Positions 36,026-44,103 are shown, counted from the first letter of the stretch. The stretch: 64,000 bases of DNA from Duganella radicis (GCF_009720825.1 NZ_WNKY01000028.1:1-64000); one strand, 5' to 3'. The notes: generated by a model from the letters alone, not told the origin. Program-made: numbers and translations.

Positions 36026-37405
36026 ATGTTTGAAAAAATCCTCATTGCCAACCGTGGCGAAATCGCCCTCCGTATCCAGCGCGCCTGCCGCGAAATGGGC
36101 ATCAAGACGGTCGTGGTCCACTCGGAAGCGGACAAAGACGCCAAATACGTGAAGTTGGCCGATGAATCGGTCTGCATCGGCCCGGCGCCATCGTCGCTGA
36201 GCTACCTGAACATGCCAGCCATCATCAGCGCGGCCGAAGTGACCGACGCCGAAGCGATCCACCCGGGCTACGGCTTCCTGTCGGAAAACGCCGACTTCGC
36301 CGAGCGCGTGGAAAAGTCCGGCTTTGTGTTCATCGGCCCGCGTTCCGACTCGATCCGCCTGATGGGCGACAAGGTCACCGCCAAGCAGGCCATGATCAAG
36401 GCCGGCGTGCCTTGCGTGCCGGGCTCGGAGGGCGCCCTGCCGGACGATCCGAAAGCCATCGTGCAGATCGCCCGCAAGGTCGGCTACCCGGTCATCATTA
36501 AGGCCGCCGGCGGCGGCGGCGGTCGCGGCATGCGCGTGGTGCATACCGAGGCGGCGCTGATCAACGCGGTGCAGATGACCAAGTCGGAAGCCGGCGCGGC
36601 CTTCGGCAATCCGGAAGTCTATATGGAGAAGTTCCTGGAAAACCCGCGCCACGTGGAAATCCAGGTGCTGGCCGACGAGCACAAGAATGCCGTCTGGCTG
36701 GGCGAACGCGACTGCTCGATGCAGCGCCGCCACCAGAAGGTGATCGAGGAAGCGCCGGCGCCAGGCATTCCACGCAAGCTGATCGAGAAGGTCGGCGAGC
36801 GTTGCGCCGAAGCCTGCCGCAAGATCGGCTACCGTGGTGCCGGCACCTTTGAATTCCTGTACGAGAACGGCGAGTTCTACTTCATCGAGATGAACACCCG
36901 CGTGCAGGTGGAACACCCGGTCACCGAGATGATCACCGGCATCGACATCGTGCAGGAGCAGATCCGCATCGCCGCCGGCGAGAAGCTGCGCTTCCGCCAG
37001 CGCGACGTGATGCTGTCCGGCCACGCCATCGAGTGCCGCATCAATGCGGAAGATCCGTTCAAGTTCACGCCGTCGCCGGGCCGCATCACTGCCTGGCACG
37101 TGCCGGGCGGCCCGGGCGTGCGCGTCGACTCGCACTCGTATGCGGGTTATTATGTGCCACCGCACTATGATTCGATGATCGGCAAGGTCATTTCCTACGG
37201 CGCCACCCGCGAGCAGGCCATCCGCCGCATGCAGATCGCGCTGTCGGAAATGGTGGTCGAAGGCATCCAGACCAACATCCCGCTGCACCGCGAGCTGATG
37301 GTGGACGCTCGCTTCATCGAAGGCGGCACCAATATTCACTACCTGGAACACAAGCTGGCCGACATGCCGGACTTGAACAAACTGAGCCTGGGCAACAAAG
37401 GGTAA
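36026..37405 (+). CDS. accC: acetyl-CoA carboxylase biotin carboxylase
   Basis: Carboxylates biotin on AccB using ATP and bicarbonate. The 459-residue ATP-grasp enzyme begins MFEKILIANRGEIALRI. It contains HPGYGFLSENADFAE, the Gly-rich AAGGGGGRGMRVV loop, ERDCSMQRRHQKVIEEAPAP, FIEMNTRVQVEHPVTEMITG and GHAIECRINAEDP. Length and motifs match housekeeping AccC. prmA follows after 3 bp. Confidence 0.98.
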   Translation: MFEKILIANRGEIALRIQRACREMGIKTVVVHSEADKDAKYVKLADESVCIGPAPSSLSYLNMPAIISAAEVTDAEAIHPGYGFLSENADFAERVEKSGFVFIGPRSDSIRLMGDKVTAKQAMIKAGVPCVPGSEGALPDDPKAIVQIARKVGYPVIIKAAGGGGGRGMRVVHTEAALINAVQMTKSEAGAAFGNPEVYMEKFLENPRHVEIQVLADEHKNAVWLGERDCSMQRRHQKVIEEAPAPGIPRKLIEKVGERCAEACRKIGYRGAGTFEFLYENGEFYFIEMNTRVQVEHPVTEMITGIDIVQEQIRIAAGEKLRFRQRDVMLSGHAIECRINAEDPFKFTPSPGRITAWHVPGGPGVRVDSHSYAGYYVPPHYDSMIGKVISYGATREQAIRRMQIALSEMVVEGIQTNIPLHRELMVDARFIEGGTNIHYLEHKLADMPDLNKLSLGNKG

Positions 37406-37408
37406 GAC

Positions 37409-38341
37409 ATGAGCTGGACTGAAATCGTCATCGAAATCGCGCGCGACCACGCCGAGGCCCTCTCCGAGGCGCTGATGGATGTGGGCGCCCTGTCGGTGTC
37501 CGTGGAAGACGCGGATGAAGGCACGGACGCGGAAAAACCGCTGTTCGGCGAGCCAGGCATGGAGCCGGCCGAAGCGGCCTGGGATCACAGCCGCGTGGTG
37601 GCCCTGACCGATGAAGATGACGATCAGGCCGTGATCGTGGCGGCTGCGGCCGGCCAGATCGGCCTGACCACCCTGCCGAAGTTCACCACCCGCAAGGTGG
37701 AGGAGCAGGACTGGGTGCGTCTGACCCAGTCGCAATTCGCGCCCATCCAGATCGGCAAGAACATCTGGGTGGTGCCGTCTTGGCACGAGGCACCGAATCC
37801 GGACGCGCTGATTCTGGAGCTGGACCCGGGCCTGGCGTTCGGCACTGGCAGCCATCCGACCACCCGTCTGTGCATGGAGTGGCTGGAGGCCCATCCGGCG
37901 CCGGGCAAGACCGTGCTGGATTACGGCTGCGGTTCGGGCATCCTGGCCATGGTGGCCAAGAAGGTCGGCGCCGGTGAAGTGGTGGGCGTGGATATCGACC
38001 CGCAGGCCATCGAGTCGGCGGCCGACAACGCTACCCGCAACAACTGCGAGATTGCGTACTTCCTGCCGGATACCTTTGCCGAGTCCAGGCATGCCGCGCA
38101 GCGCTTCGATATCGTGGTGGCCAACATTCTGTCCAGCCCGCTGAAACTGATGGCGCCAATGCTGTCGGGCCGCGTGGCCGAGGGCGGTGCGCTGATCCTG
38201 TCGGGCGTGCTGGCGCGTCAGGCCGAGGAAGTGGCCGCGGCTTACGCGCCGTTCATCAAGCTGGGCGTATGGGCTGAGCAAGACGGTTGGGTGGCGCTGC
38301 ACGGCCGCCTGGGCAGCGACACTGTTCCGCCTGCACGCTAA
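37409..38341 (+). CDS. prmA: ribosomal protein L11 methyltransferase
   Basis: Trimethylates ribosomal protein L11 with S-adenosylmethionine. The 310-residue protein has the N-terminal L11-recognition domain (MSWTEIVIEIARDHAEAL), the linker GLAFGTGSHPTTRLCM, the SAM motif LDYGCGSGILAM and VVANILSSPL. It lies between accC (3 bp) and the DUF3426 gene (8 bp), an order common in betaproteobacteria. Confidence 0.96.
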   Translation: MSWTEIVIEIARDHAEALSEALMDVGALSVSVEDADEGTDAEKPLFGEPGMEPAEAAWDHSRVVALTDEDDDQAVIVAAAAGQIGLTTLPKFTTRKVEEQDWVRLTQSQFAPIQIGKNIWVVPSWHEAPNPDALILELDPGLAFGTGSHPTTRLCMEWLEAHPAPGKTVLDYGCGSGILAMVAKKVGAGEVVGVDIDPQAIESAADNATRNNCEIAYFLPDTFAESRHAAQRFDIVVANILSSPLKLMAPMLSGRVAEGGALILSGVLARQAEEVAAAYAPFIKLGVWAEQDGWVALHGRLGSDTVPPAR

Positions 38342-38349
38342 TCGCATCG

Positions 38350-40008
38350 ATGGCGCTCGCCACCAAATGCCCCCACTGCAACACGGTATTTCGGGTCGCG
38401 CATGACCAGCTGAAATTACGTGGGGGCATAGTGCGCTGTGGCTCCTGCAACGAAGTCTTCGACGGCAACGCGGCCCTGCTGGAGCCGCCCGCCGCGCTCC
38501 CCGCCAGCCTTCCCCTCGATCAAAAACTGGCCGCGCTCGACACGCGCGCCGCCGAAGTGCTGGGCGCCGAAGAGGCGCCACCCACGCTGCAACTCGACCT
38601 CGCCGACGGCGTAGGCGCAGCCGATGCACCGCCGCTCGCCGCCGGCGAAGATGCCGCGCTGGACATCGACATGGACGACGAACCGATCGCCGCCGCCCCG
38701 CCCGCGCCGATCCCGCTGCCGGCCGAACCGGCCATCCTGCCGGCCAACACCGACGCCCTGTTCGACCTCGATCTGGACATCGAATCCGAGCCCGATCTGG
38801 AAGCCAACAGCGAGCCGGACGTGAATGCCGCGCCGCTGGAACAAATCCTGAGCACCGAGGAACTGAGCGAGGACGAGCTGGAAGCCGCGCTGGAAGCCGA
38901 ACTCTCGGCCATGGAGCTCACCCTGGCCGACGTCCAGCACGACGCCGACGGCCTGCCGGGCGGCGAAGACGCCTACGCCGATATGAACGGCGGCCGCATC
39001 GAACCCACCTGGGACGACAGCCCGTTGGACGACGAACCGCAAGCTGGCGCCGGCCCGGGCCTGAACAGCGCACTGGCCGCCGCAGCCGATGCCGTCGCCG
39101 CGGCCGAGGCGGAAGACGCCCCGCCATCCATCGCAGCCACCGCCAGCTCCGCCGCTGCGCCCGACGCTGCCGCTGCCGCCGACCTCACCGCCAATCCCGT
39201 CGCCGCCATCGACGCCGACCTCGCCGCCTTCCTCGCCGAACCATCCGCCAGCGGCGAAGACGACGACCTCCCCGCCGACCGCTCCGCCGCCACCGCGGCC
39301 GCCGACGCCCCACCGCCGCCATCGCGCCCACTGCGCGACGACGAACTCGATGAAGTCGACGAAGAAGCGCTGGTCCAGCTATCGAGCAGCGGCCTGGCCG
39401 AGGCGCAAGCCGCGCGCGCCCACGCCTACCTGCACGCGCACGGCATGGACGACCTGGCGCCGGCCAACGAAGAACAAGCCGCGCCCGAGGAACCGGGCTT
39501 CGTCAGGCGCGACCGCCAGCGCCAGAAATTCGGCAAAGCCGCCACCGTCGTCATGAGCCTTGGCTCGGTGCTGCTGGTGGCCGCCCTGCTGGCGCAAGCC
39601 GTGACCACCTTCCGCAACAGCATCGCCGCCACCGTGCCGGCGCTAAAGCCCGCCCTCGCCGCCGCCTGCCAGACCCTGGGCTGCAAAATCGAACTGCCAA
39701 CGCAGATCGACGACCTCACCATCGAACAGGGCGAACTGCAAACCCTGAGCGATACCACCTTCTCCTTCACCACCCTGCTGCGCAACCAGAGCACCACCGC
39801 GCAAGCCTGGCCGTCGATCGAGCTGGTGCTGGACGACGACAAGGACAAGCGCATCCTGCGCCGCGTGTTCACCCCGCGCGACTACCTGCCAACCGACGTG
39901 GCGATGGACAAAGGATTTGCCCCGCACACCGAACAAGCCGTTAAACTGTACTTCGAACTTCACGATCTGAAAGCATCCGGCTATCACATCGCAGTCTTCT
40001 ACCCATAA
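38350..40008 (+). CDS. zinc-ribbon DUF3426 membrane protein
   Basis: A 552-residue protein from ATG 38350. The N-terminal zinc ribbon is CPHCNTVFRV-CGSCNEVFDG (MJ0042-type finger). A central region of about 340 residues is Ala- and acidic-rich low complexity. A single membrane segment (about 398-420, VVMSLGSVLLVAALLAQAV) follows, then a C-terminal DUF3426 domain (about 430-552) predicted to be extracytoplasmic. An in-frame start at 38287 lies inside prmA and is rejected. Function is unknown. The start follows prmA by 8 bp. Confidence 0.88.
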   Translation: MALATKCPHCNTVFRVAHDQLKLRGGIVRCGSCNEVFDGNAALLEPPAALPASLPLDQKLAALDTRAAEVLGAEEAPPTLQLDLADGVGAADAPPLAAGEDAALDIDMDDEPIAAAPPAPIPLPAEPAILPANTDALFDLDLDIESEPDLEANSEPDVNAAPLEQILSTEELSEDELEAALEAELSAMELTLADVQHDADGLPGGEDAYADMNGGRIEPTWDDSPLDDEPQAGAGPGLNSALAAAADAVAAAEAEDAPPSIAATASSAAAPDAAAAADLTANPVAAIDADLAAFLAEPSASGEDDDLPADRSAATAAADAPPPPSRPLRDDELDEVDEEALVQLSSSGLAEAQAARAHAYLHAHGMDDLAPANEEQAAPEEPGFVRRDRQRQKFGKAATVVMSLGSVLLVAALLAQAVTTFRNSIAATVPALKPALAAACQTLGCKIELPTQIDDLTIEQGELQTLSDTTFSFTTLLRNQSTTAQAWPSIELVLDDDKDKRILRRVFTPRDYLPTDVAMDKGFAPHTEQAVKLYFELHDLKASGYHIAVFYP

Positions 40009-40017
40009 AGAACTATC

Positions 40018-40956
40018 ATGACCCAGACTTCCCTGATTTGCGGTTCGATCGCCATCGACACCATCCTGCAATTCCCCAACCGTTTCGACAGCATCCTGCT
40101 GCCGGACCAGCTGCACAAGGTGAACGTGTCCTTCCTGGCGCCGACCATGCGCACCGAGTTTGGCGGCTGCGCGCCCAACATCGCCTACAACCTGATGCTG
40201 CTGGGCGGCTCGCCGCGCATCGTCGGCGTGATGGGCCAGGATAACGCCGCCTACATGGCGCGCTTCCGCAAACTGGGCCTGGCCACCGACAACATCCTGA
40301 TCAAGGAAGACGCCTACAACGCCCAGTGCTTCGTCACCGCTGACCAGGACAACAACCAGATCAACGCCTTCCATCCGGGCGCCATGTCGTACGCGCACGA
40401 GAACGAGATCGCCAAGGCCGGTCCGGCGCGCATCGCCATCATCTCGCCGGACGGCCATTTGGGCATGAAGAAGCACGCCGCCGACCTGGCCGGCCTGAAG
40501 ATCCCGTTCATCTTCGACCCGGGCCAGCAGCTGCCGATGTTCAATGGCGAGGAACTGATTGAGTTCATCGACAAAGCCACTTATGTCACCACCAATGACT
40601 ACGAAATCGAGCTGCTGATCGAGCGTACCGGTTTGTCGCTGGAACAGATAGCCGGCCGCGTGGAAGCGCTGATCGTCACCCGTGGCGAACAGGGTTCGGA
40701 GATTTACACCAAGGGCCAGCGCATCGACATCCCGGCCGTGCCGGTGGCGGCGGCGCTGGACCCAACCGGTTGCGGCGACGCCTACCGCGCCGGCCTGCTG
40801 TTCGGCATCACCAATGACTGGAAATGGGAAACCACCGGCCGCCTGGCCAGCCTGCTGGGTGCGATCAAGATCGCCCACAAAGGGGCGCAGAACCACCACT
40901 TCACCGCTGCGGAGATAGCGGACAAGTTCGAAGCCGCCTTCGGCTACCGCTTCTAA
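40018..40956 (+). CDS. PfkB-family carbohydrate/nucleoside kinase
   Basis: A 312-residue ribokinase-fold enzyme. The N-terminal SLICGSIAIDTIL and TEFGGCAPNIAYNLMLLGG are the first PfkB signature. DPTGCGDAYRAGLL (249-262) is the second, with catalytic Asp254. Overall character is closest to the adenosine kinase-like branch, so adenosine or ribose-type substrates are plausible; the substrate is not settled by sequence. It ends before a strong bidirectional terminator. Confidence 0.9.
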   Translation: MTQTSLICGSIAIDTILQFPNRFDSILLPDQLHKVNVSFLAPTMRTEFGGCAPNIAYNLMLLGGSPRIVGVMGQDNAAYMARFRKLGLATDNILIKEDAYNAQCFVTADQDNNQINAFHPGAMSYAHENEIAKAGPARIAIISPDGHLGMKKHAADLAGLKIPFIFDPGQQLPMFNGEELIEFIDKATYVTTNDYEIELLIERTGLSLEQIAGRVEALIVTRGEQGSEIYTKGQRIDIPAVPVAAALDPTGCGDAYRAGLLFGITNDWKWETTGRLASLLGAIKIAHKGAQNHHFTAAEIADKFEAAFGYRF

Positions 40957-40960
40957 GACA

Positions 40961-41017
40961 AAAAAAGCCCTGTGTGCCGCGGCGCTCAAGATCGCCGCAC
41001 CGCCACCGGGCTTTTTT
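40961..41017. terminator. bidirectional terminator hairpin
   Basis: AAAAAAGCCC at 40961-40970 pairs with GGGCTTTTTT at 41008-41017, with a GC-rich inner arm. It lies between the convergent kinase and YggT genes and has U-runs in both directions. Confidence 0.85.
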
Positions 41018-41019
41018 AA

Positions 41020-41550
41020 TTAACGGCCGGCGAAAGCCATCCCTAGCAAGAGCTGCGCGATTTGCAGCAGGATCAGCGCCACCAGCAGCGACAGGTCCAG
41101 ATTCCCCACCAGCGGCACCACCCGGCGGATCGGCCGCAGCAGCGGCTCGTTCAGCGCCCGCACGAACGGTGCCAGCGGCGCATGCGGATTCACCCAGCTG
41201 AAGATCGCCTCGATCACCAGCAAGGCCATGAAGCCATACAGAATCCACTCCAGGAAGCGCTGGAACGCCATCAGCGCCACCGCCGGCCAAGGCCAGCCGG
41301 CAAAGAACAGGATCGAAGTGGCCGCCAGCACGATCAGGAAAGCGCCGATCAGGCTCGCCCAGTCATAGCCGCCCACGCCCGGCACGATGCGGCGCAGGGG
41401 ACGCACCAGCCAGTCCGACAATTGGAAAGTGAACTGCGCCACCGACGACGGCGGCCGCACGCGGATCGCCTGCATCCAGAAACGCAGCAGCAAGGCGCTG
41501 CCCAACAAGACAGCGATGGCGTCGACAATCAACTTAAGAATACTGAGCAC
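41020..41550 (-). CDS. YggT family membrane protein
   Basis: A 176-residue integral membrane protein with two YggT repeats, each a hydrophobic pair with the loop R-P-L-R-R-I-V-P / R-P-I-R-R-V-V-P. I chose GTG 41550 because GGAGGGG (41554-41560) stands 4 bp upstream, ideal for that codon; the in-frame alternative at 41592 would run through a terminator hairpin. In other bacteria YggT genes sit near cell-division or osmotic-stress genes; here the neighbours are a PfkB kinase and a histone-like gene. Function is unknown. Confidence 0.9.
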   Translation of the reverse strand: MLSILKLIVDAIAVLLGSALLLRFWMQAIRVRPPSSVAQFTFQLSDWLVRPLRRIVPGVGGYDWASLIGAFLIVLAATSILFFAGWPWPAVALMAFQRFLEWILYGFMALLVIEAIFSWVNPHAPLAPFVRALNEPLLRPIRRVVPLVGNLDLSLLVALILLQIAQLLLGMAFAGR

Positions 41551-41562
41551 GAATCCCCTCCA

Positions 41563-41601
41563 AATAAAAAAGCCGCTGTGTGATTGTCTCACACAGCGGC
41601 C
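41563..41601 (-). terminator. rho-independent terminator of the H1-like gene
   Basis: Stem GCCGCTGTGTGA / TCACACAGCGGC (41573-41584 and 41590-41601 region) is followed on the minus strand by a U-run made by the AAAAAA at 41567-41572. It lies just after the H1-like stop codon and just before the YggT start. Confidence 0.85.
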
Positions 41602-41633
41602 ATTGCCTCAGCAGGCTTCTAAGCGTTTAAGGC

Positions 41634-42614
41634 TCAGGAAGGACGGGTGCTGGTTGGGAACGGCCAAGCGGCAGCCGGAGCCAGTACGGTTTTCGCTGCT
41701 GGCGCGGCGGCTGGAGCGGCTGGCGCTGCTGGAGCGGCGGCGGCTGGAGCGGCTGGCTTAGCGGCTTCCTTCTTCGGAGCTGCTTTTTTAGGAGCGGCTT
41801 TTTTAGCTGCTGGCTTGGCGGCTGGAGCGGCTGCTGGAGCGGCTGCGGCTACCGGTGCTGCTGGAGCGGCCGCTGGCTTGGCGGCTGGCTTAGCGGCTTT
41901 TTTTGCTGCTGGCTTTTTCGCGGCGGCTGGTTTAGCAGCTGCTTTAGGCGCAGCTGCTTTAACCGGCTTTTTTGCTGCTGGCTTAGCCGCTACCTTTGCA
42001 GCCGGTTTGGCTGCCGTTTTCGCTGCTGGTTTTTTGGCGGCTGCTTTTTTAGCAGCTGGCTTGGCGGCGGCTTTAGGAGCAGCTTTTTTGGCTGCTGGCT
42101 TGGCGGCGGCTTTCTTGGCAGCTGGTTTGGCGGCTGCTTTAGGAGCGGCTTTTTTCGCTGCTGGTTTAGCGGCTACTTTTTTCGCTGCTGGCTTGGCGGC
42201 TGCTTTTGGAGCGGCTTTTTTTGCTGCTGGCTTAGCGGCGGCTTTCTTCGCTACCGGCTTGGCTGCTGCTTTTTTAGCGACTGGCTTAGCCGCTGCTTTA
42301 GCGGTGGTCTTCTTCGCTGCTGGTTTAGCTGCGGCTTTTTTCACTGCTGGCTTGGCTGCTGCTTTAGCGACGGTCTTCTTCGCGGCTGGTTTAGCTGCTG
42401 CTTTCTTCACAGCTGGTTTTGCTGCTGGCTTGGCGGCGGCTTTTTTCACTGCTGGCTTGGCTGCTGGTTTAGCGGCAGCTTTCTTGGCAGCTGGTTTGGC
42501 GGCAGCTTTAGCGGCTGCTGGTTTTTTTGCTGGAGCAGCGGCTTTGGCGGCGGCTGGTTTCTTTGCTGGAGCGGCAGCTTTTTTGGCTGCTGGTTTCTTT
42601 GCGGCGGTTGCCAT
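41634..42614 (-). CDS. histone H1-like Lys/Ala/Pro-rich DNA-binding protein
   Basis: A 326-residue low-complexity protein built almost wholly from KPAAKK/AAAKPA-type repeats, very basic in the first two thirds and Ala-rich near the end (terminal segment AWPFPTSTRPS). It resembles AlgP/AlgR3 of Pseudomonas and bacterial histone H1 homologues, which bind DNA non-specifically through lysine repeats. ATG 42614 (MATAAKKPAAKK) has AAGGAG 8 bp upstream. It ends in a clear terminator. Repeat-number change by slippage is likely in such genes. A second protein in this window has the same kind of tail (61718). Confidence 0.92.
   Translation of the reverse strand: MATAAKKPAAKKAAAPAKKPAAAKAAAPAKKPAAAKAAAKPAAKKAAAKPAAKPAVKKAAAKPAAKPAVKKAAAKPAAKKTVAKAAAKPAVKKAAAKPAAKKTTAKAAAKPVAKKAAAKPVAKKAAAKPAAKKAAPKAAAKPAAKKVAAKPAAKKAAPKAAAKPAAKKAAAKPAAKKAAPKAAAKPAAKKAAAKKPAAKTAAKPAAKVAAKPAAKKPVKAAAPKAAAKPAAAKKPAAKKAAKPAAKPAAAPAAPVAAAAPAAAPAAKPAAKKAAPKKAAPKKEAAKPAAPAAAAPAAPAAPAAAPAAKTVLAPAAAWPFPTSTRPS
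41750..42600 (-). repeat. imperfect tandem coding repeats (KPAAKK)
   Basis: The coding strand consists of short imperfect repeats encoding AAAKPAAKKAA-type units. Third positions vary, so repeats are selected at the protein level but remain prone to recombination. Confidence 0.85.
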
Positions 42615-42705
42615 GTTTAGTTCTCCTTCATCGGGGATGGGAAAAATTCGTTTACAAGATTTAAACCCGTCCAACCCGGGATTGGGCCAGGCGAATTATT
42701 CATCG

Positions 42706-42728
42706 GCGCAAACTAAAGCGGTTTGCGC
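42706..42728. repeat. 8-bp inverted repeat upstream of the H1-like gene
   Basis: GCGCAAAC (42706-42713) and GTTTGCGC (42721-42728) are exact reverse complements with a 7-nt spacer, about 92 bp upstream of the H1-like start. It could be an operator or a leader hairpin. Confidence 0.6.
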
Positions 42729-42920
42729 TAATGAATTCGGCACTAGCTGAACTGCTGCATCTCCTCACAAGTGCAGCGCTTCAGCCATCGATCCACCCGC
42801 TCTCCATAGCTGGAGCAGCGTGCGGATACAAATCTTGTCGCGACGTTTTGCGGTGGTCCGGGCGTGTCCTCAGCTCCAGGGACCTGCGTCGCAGCCACGT
42901 CGCGGTTTTCGTTTTCAAAC

Positions 42921-42960
42921 AAAAAACCGCCCGGCCTGAATCGGATCAGGCAAGACGGTT
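42921..42960 (-). terminator. rho-independent terminator, minus strand
   Basis: On the minus strand AACCG-TCTT-GCCTGA and TCAGGC-CGGG-CGGTT form a long stem with the loop TCCGAT, followed by a U-run (from AAAAAA at 42921-42926). It would end transcripts coming from the right, 590 bp beyond marR, or from an unannotated RNA in the gap. Confidence 0.65.
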
Positions 42961-43029
42961 GAACAAAAACGACGTGGTCTTGTGCATATTGTGTGAATCT
43001 GTATCCCGTATCTCGGTCATCACTGCGCG

Positions 43030-43059
43030 GTGCGAACTTCGAAATTTTTCGCACTTTTT
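43030..43059 (+). terminator. rho-independent terminator, plus strand (first)
   Basis: GTGCGAA (43030-43036) pairs with TTCGCAC (43048-43054) and is followed by TTTTT. No plus-strand gene lies upstream within 2 kb, so it may end a small RNA. Confidence 0.6.
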
Positions 43060-43113
43060 AAAACACGCATTTTCAAGTTCGTAAAGTACACGAAAACCTT
43101 GTCGGTGCGCAAC

Positions 43114-43143
43114 CAGCACGATAGATATTCGCGTGCTTTTTTT
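43114..43143 (+). terminator. rho-independent terminator, plus strand (second)
   Basis: AGCACG (43115-43120) pairs with CGTGCT (43132-43137) and is followed by seven T residues. It stands 60 bp after the first one, in the same orientation. Confidence 0.6.
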
Positions 43144-43552
43144 ACGTTCAACGCGCGCTAACTAACGCACGCATCGCGATTCAAACTGTCCGCGTGCGTC
43201 GCCGCGCGTGCTTCACGCGCGCTCAATCGGGTTCGGGAAGTGCCTCGCGCATCGCGCCGGAAAATTCGCACTTCAAAGTAAGCCTTATGCTGCCTGGGTT
43301 TCTTCGATGCCGCCAAAATCGGCTTGGTCATCGCGTGTCCCGCTTCCGAATCCGAGAGCGCTCGCGCTTCAACCGCGCGCCACCACCACTCGCTGTTTTT
43401 AATTCGTCGCGATTATGAGACAGAGTAAGACGAATAGCAAGCGGAATGCAGCGGTACGCGGCGTCGGCTCCGCGTTCCGGAGCGCGAGGACGGTGGTGTA
43501 AATCGACGTTAAGGCATGCGGCGACAGGCGGCGTTTGAAATGGCGGGCGGCC

Positions 43553-44023
43553 TTACTCGGCATCTTCCAGCTTGCGCCGCACCACCCACTCGTTCATGTC
43601 AGCGGCCATGCGCTTGAGCAGGCGGGCAAGGTCGCGGCGCTCGGCGTTGGTCCAATCGGCCATCAACTCGCCGACCAGTTCCTCGCGCATGCGGTCGATG
43701 GCGTCCGCCATCTCGCGTCCCAACTCCGTCACTTCCGCTTCGCGCACACGCTTGTCGCGCGTGCCGGCGCGGCGCACTACCAGCCCCAGTTCATCGAGAC
43801 GCGCCACCTGCCGGCTGACGGTGGTGTAGTCGCGCCCGACCAGATCGGCCAGCTCCACCACGCCGATCGGACCGCGCCGGTCGATGCGCACCAGCAGCGG
43901 AAGCAGCGCGCGCTCCAGCGGCATGGCCATGGCGGACATCAGTTCAACGTCAGGCTCGGGACGGCTCATGAAGCCGATGATGTCGAGCAGCGCATCATGC
44001 AAATCGCGGATATCTTTATTCAT
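43553..44023 (-). CDS. MarR-family transcriptional regulator
   Basis: A 156-residue winged-helix regulator. The recognition region is VELADLVGRDYTTVSRQVARLDELGLVVR (about 57-84), followed by the wing with DKR (90-92). ATG 44023 (MNKDIRDLHDAL) is used; a longer in-frame start would cross the operators and promoter. It is divergent from the FAD monooxygenase with 80 bp between starts, and two TGTGCA-ATACACA sites lie there, the first next to its own start codon. I infer autorepression and control of the monooxygenase. Confidence 0.92.
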   Translation of the reverse strand: MNKDIRDLHDALLDIIGFMSRPEPDVELMSAMAMPLERALLPLLVRIDRRGPIGVVELADLVGRDYTTVSRQVARLDELGLVVRRAGTRDKRVREAEVTELGREMADAIDRMREELVGELMADWTNAERRDLARLLKRMAADMNEWVVRRKLEDAE

Positions 44024-44024
44024 A

Positions 44025-44039
44025 TGTGCATTATACACA
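44025..44039. promoter_or_regulatory. probable MarR operator 1
   Basis: TGTGCATTATACACA, a near-palindrome with 5-bp ATGTG/CACAT arms, lies one base upstream of the marR ATG. It contains TATAAT on the minus strand (44035-44030), ending 6 nt before that ATG. Confidence 0.65.
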
Positions 44040-44045
44040 TAGTTA

Positions 44046-44074
44046 TTGGCACGATTTTGAGACCGGAATAATAT
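44046..44074 (+). promoter_or_regulatory. promoter of the FAD monooxygenase gene
   Basis: -35 TTGGCA (44046-44051) and -10 TAATAT (44069-44074) are separated by 17 bp. The second operator starts at the end of this -10, where a bound repressor would block transcription initiation. Confidence 0.6.
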
Positions 44075-44088
44075 GTGCAAAATACACA
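44074..44088. promoter_or_regulatory. probable MarR operator 2
   Basis: TGTGCAAAATACACA differs from operator 1 only at two central bases. The centres are 49 bp apart. Confidence 0.65.
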
Positions 44089-44103
44089 CAAATGGAGAGC
44101 AGC

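Larger units (their letters stand above)
42615..43552. other. 938-bp gap without a convincing gene, rich in hairpins
   Basis: No frame here looks coding. The longest minus-strand frame (42743-43054) and plus-strand frames (42731-43084, 43194-43418) have no family character. The DNA is more AT-rich near 43000-43160. Besides the terminators listed separately it holds an 8-bp inverted repeat (42706-42728), a GCTGAA..TTCAGC stem-loop (42746-42785), ACGCACGC/GCGTGCGT (43165-43199), CGCGCGTG-CTT-CACGCGCG (43203-43221), AAGTGC/GCACTT near 43238-43274 and GCTCCG/CGGAGC (43468-43485). It must also contain the H1-like promoter. Confidence 0.7.

Noticed and set aside
35462..38629. 1055-codon minus-strand open frame opposite accB-accC-prmA
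   Set aside because: Antisense shadow of three housekeeping genes; no recognisable domain.
41750..42600. Repeat array considered as CRISPR
   Set aside because: Repeats are contiguous, imperfect and in frame, encoding KPAAKK units; there are no spacers.
42901..42930. GCGGTTTT/AAAACCGC dyad as a separate terminator
   Set aside because: No U-run follows the stem on either strand. The better-supported minus-strand terminator uses 42921-42960.
42740..42930. Gap sequence compared by eye with tmRNA, 6S RNA and RNase P RNA
   Set aside because: None of the conserved core sequences of these RNAs could be found on either strand.
42743..43054. 103-codon minus-strand frame in the gap
   Set aside because: No ribosome site, atypical composition, and it crosses a minus-strand terminator hairpin.
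43194..43418. 74-codon plus-strand frame in the gap
   Set aside because: Arg/Ser-rich product over a series of stable hairpins, no ribosome site.
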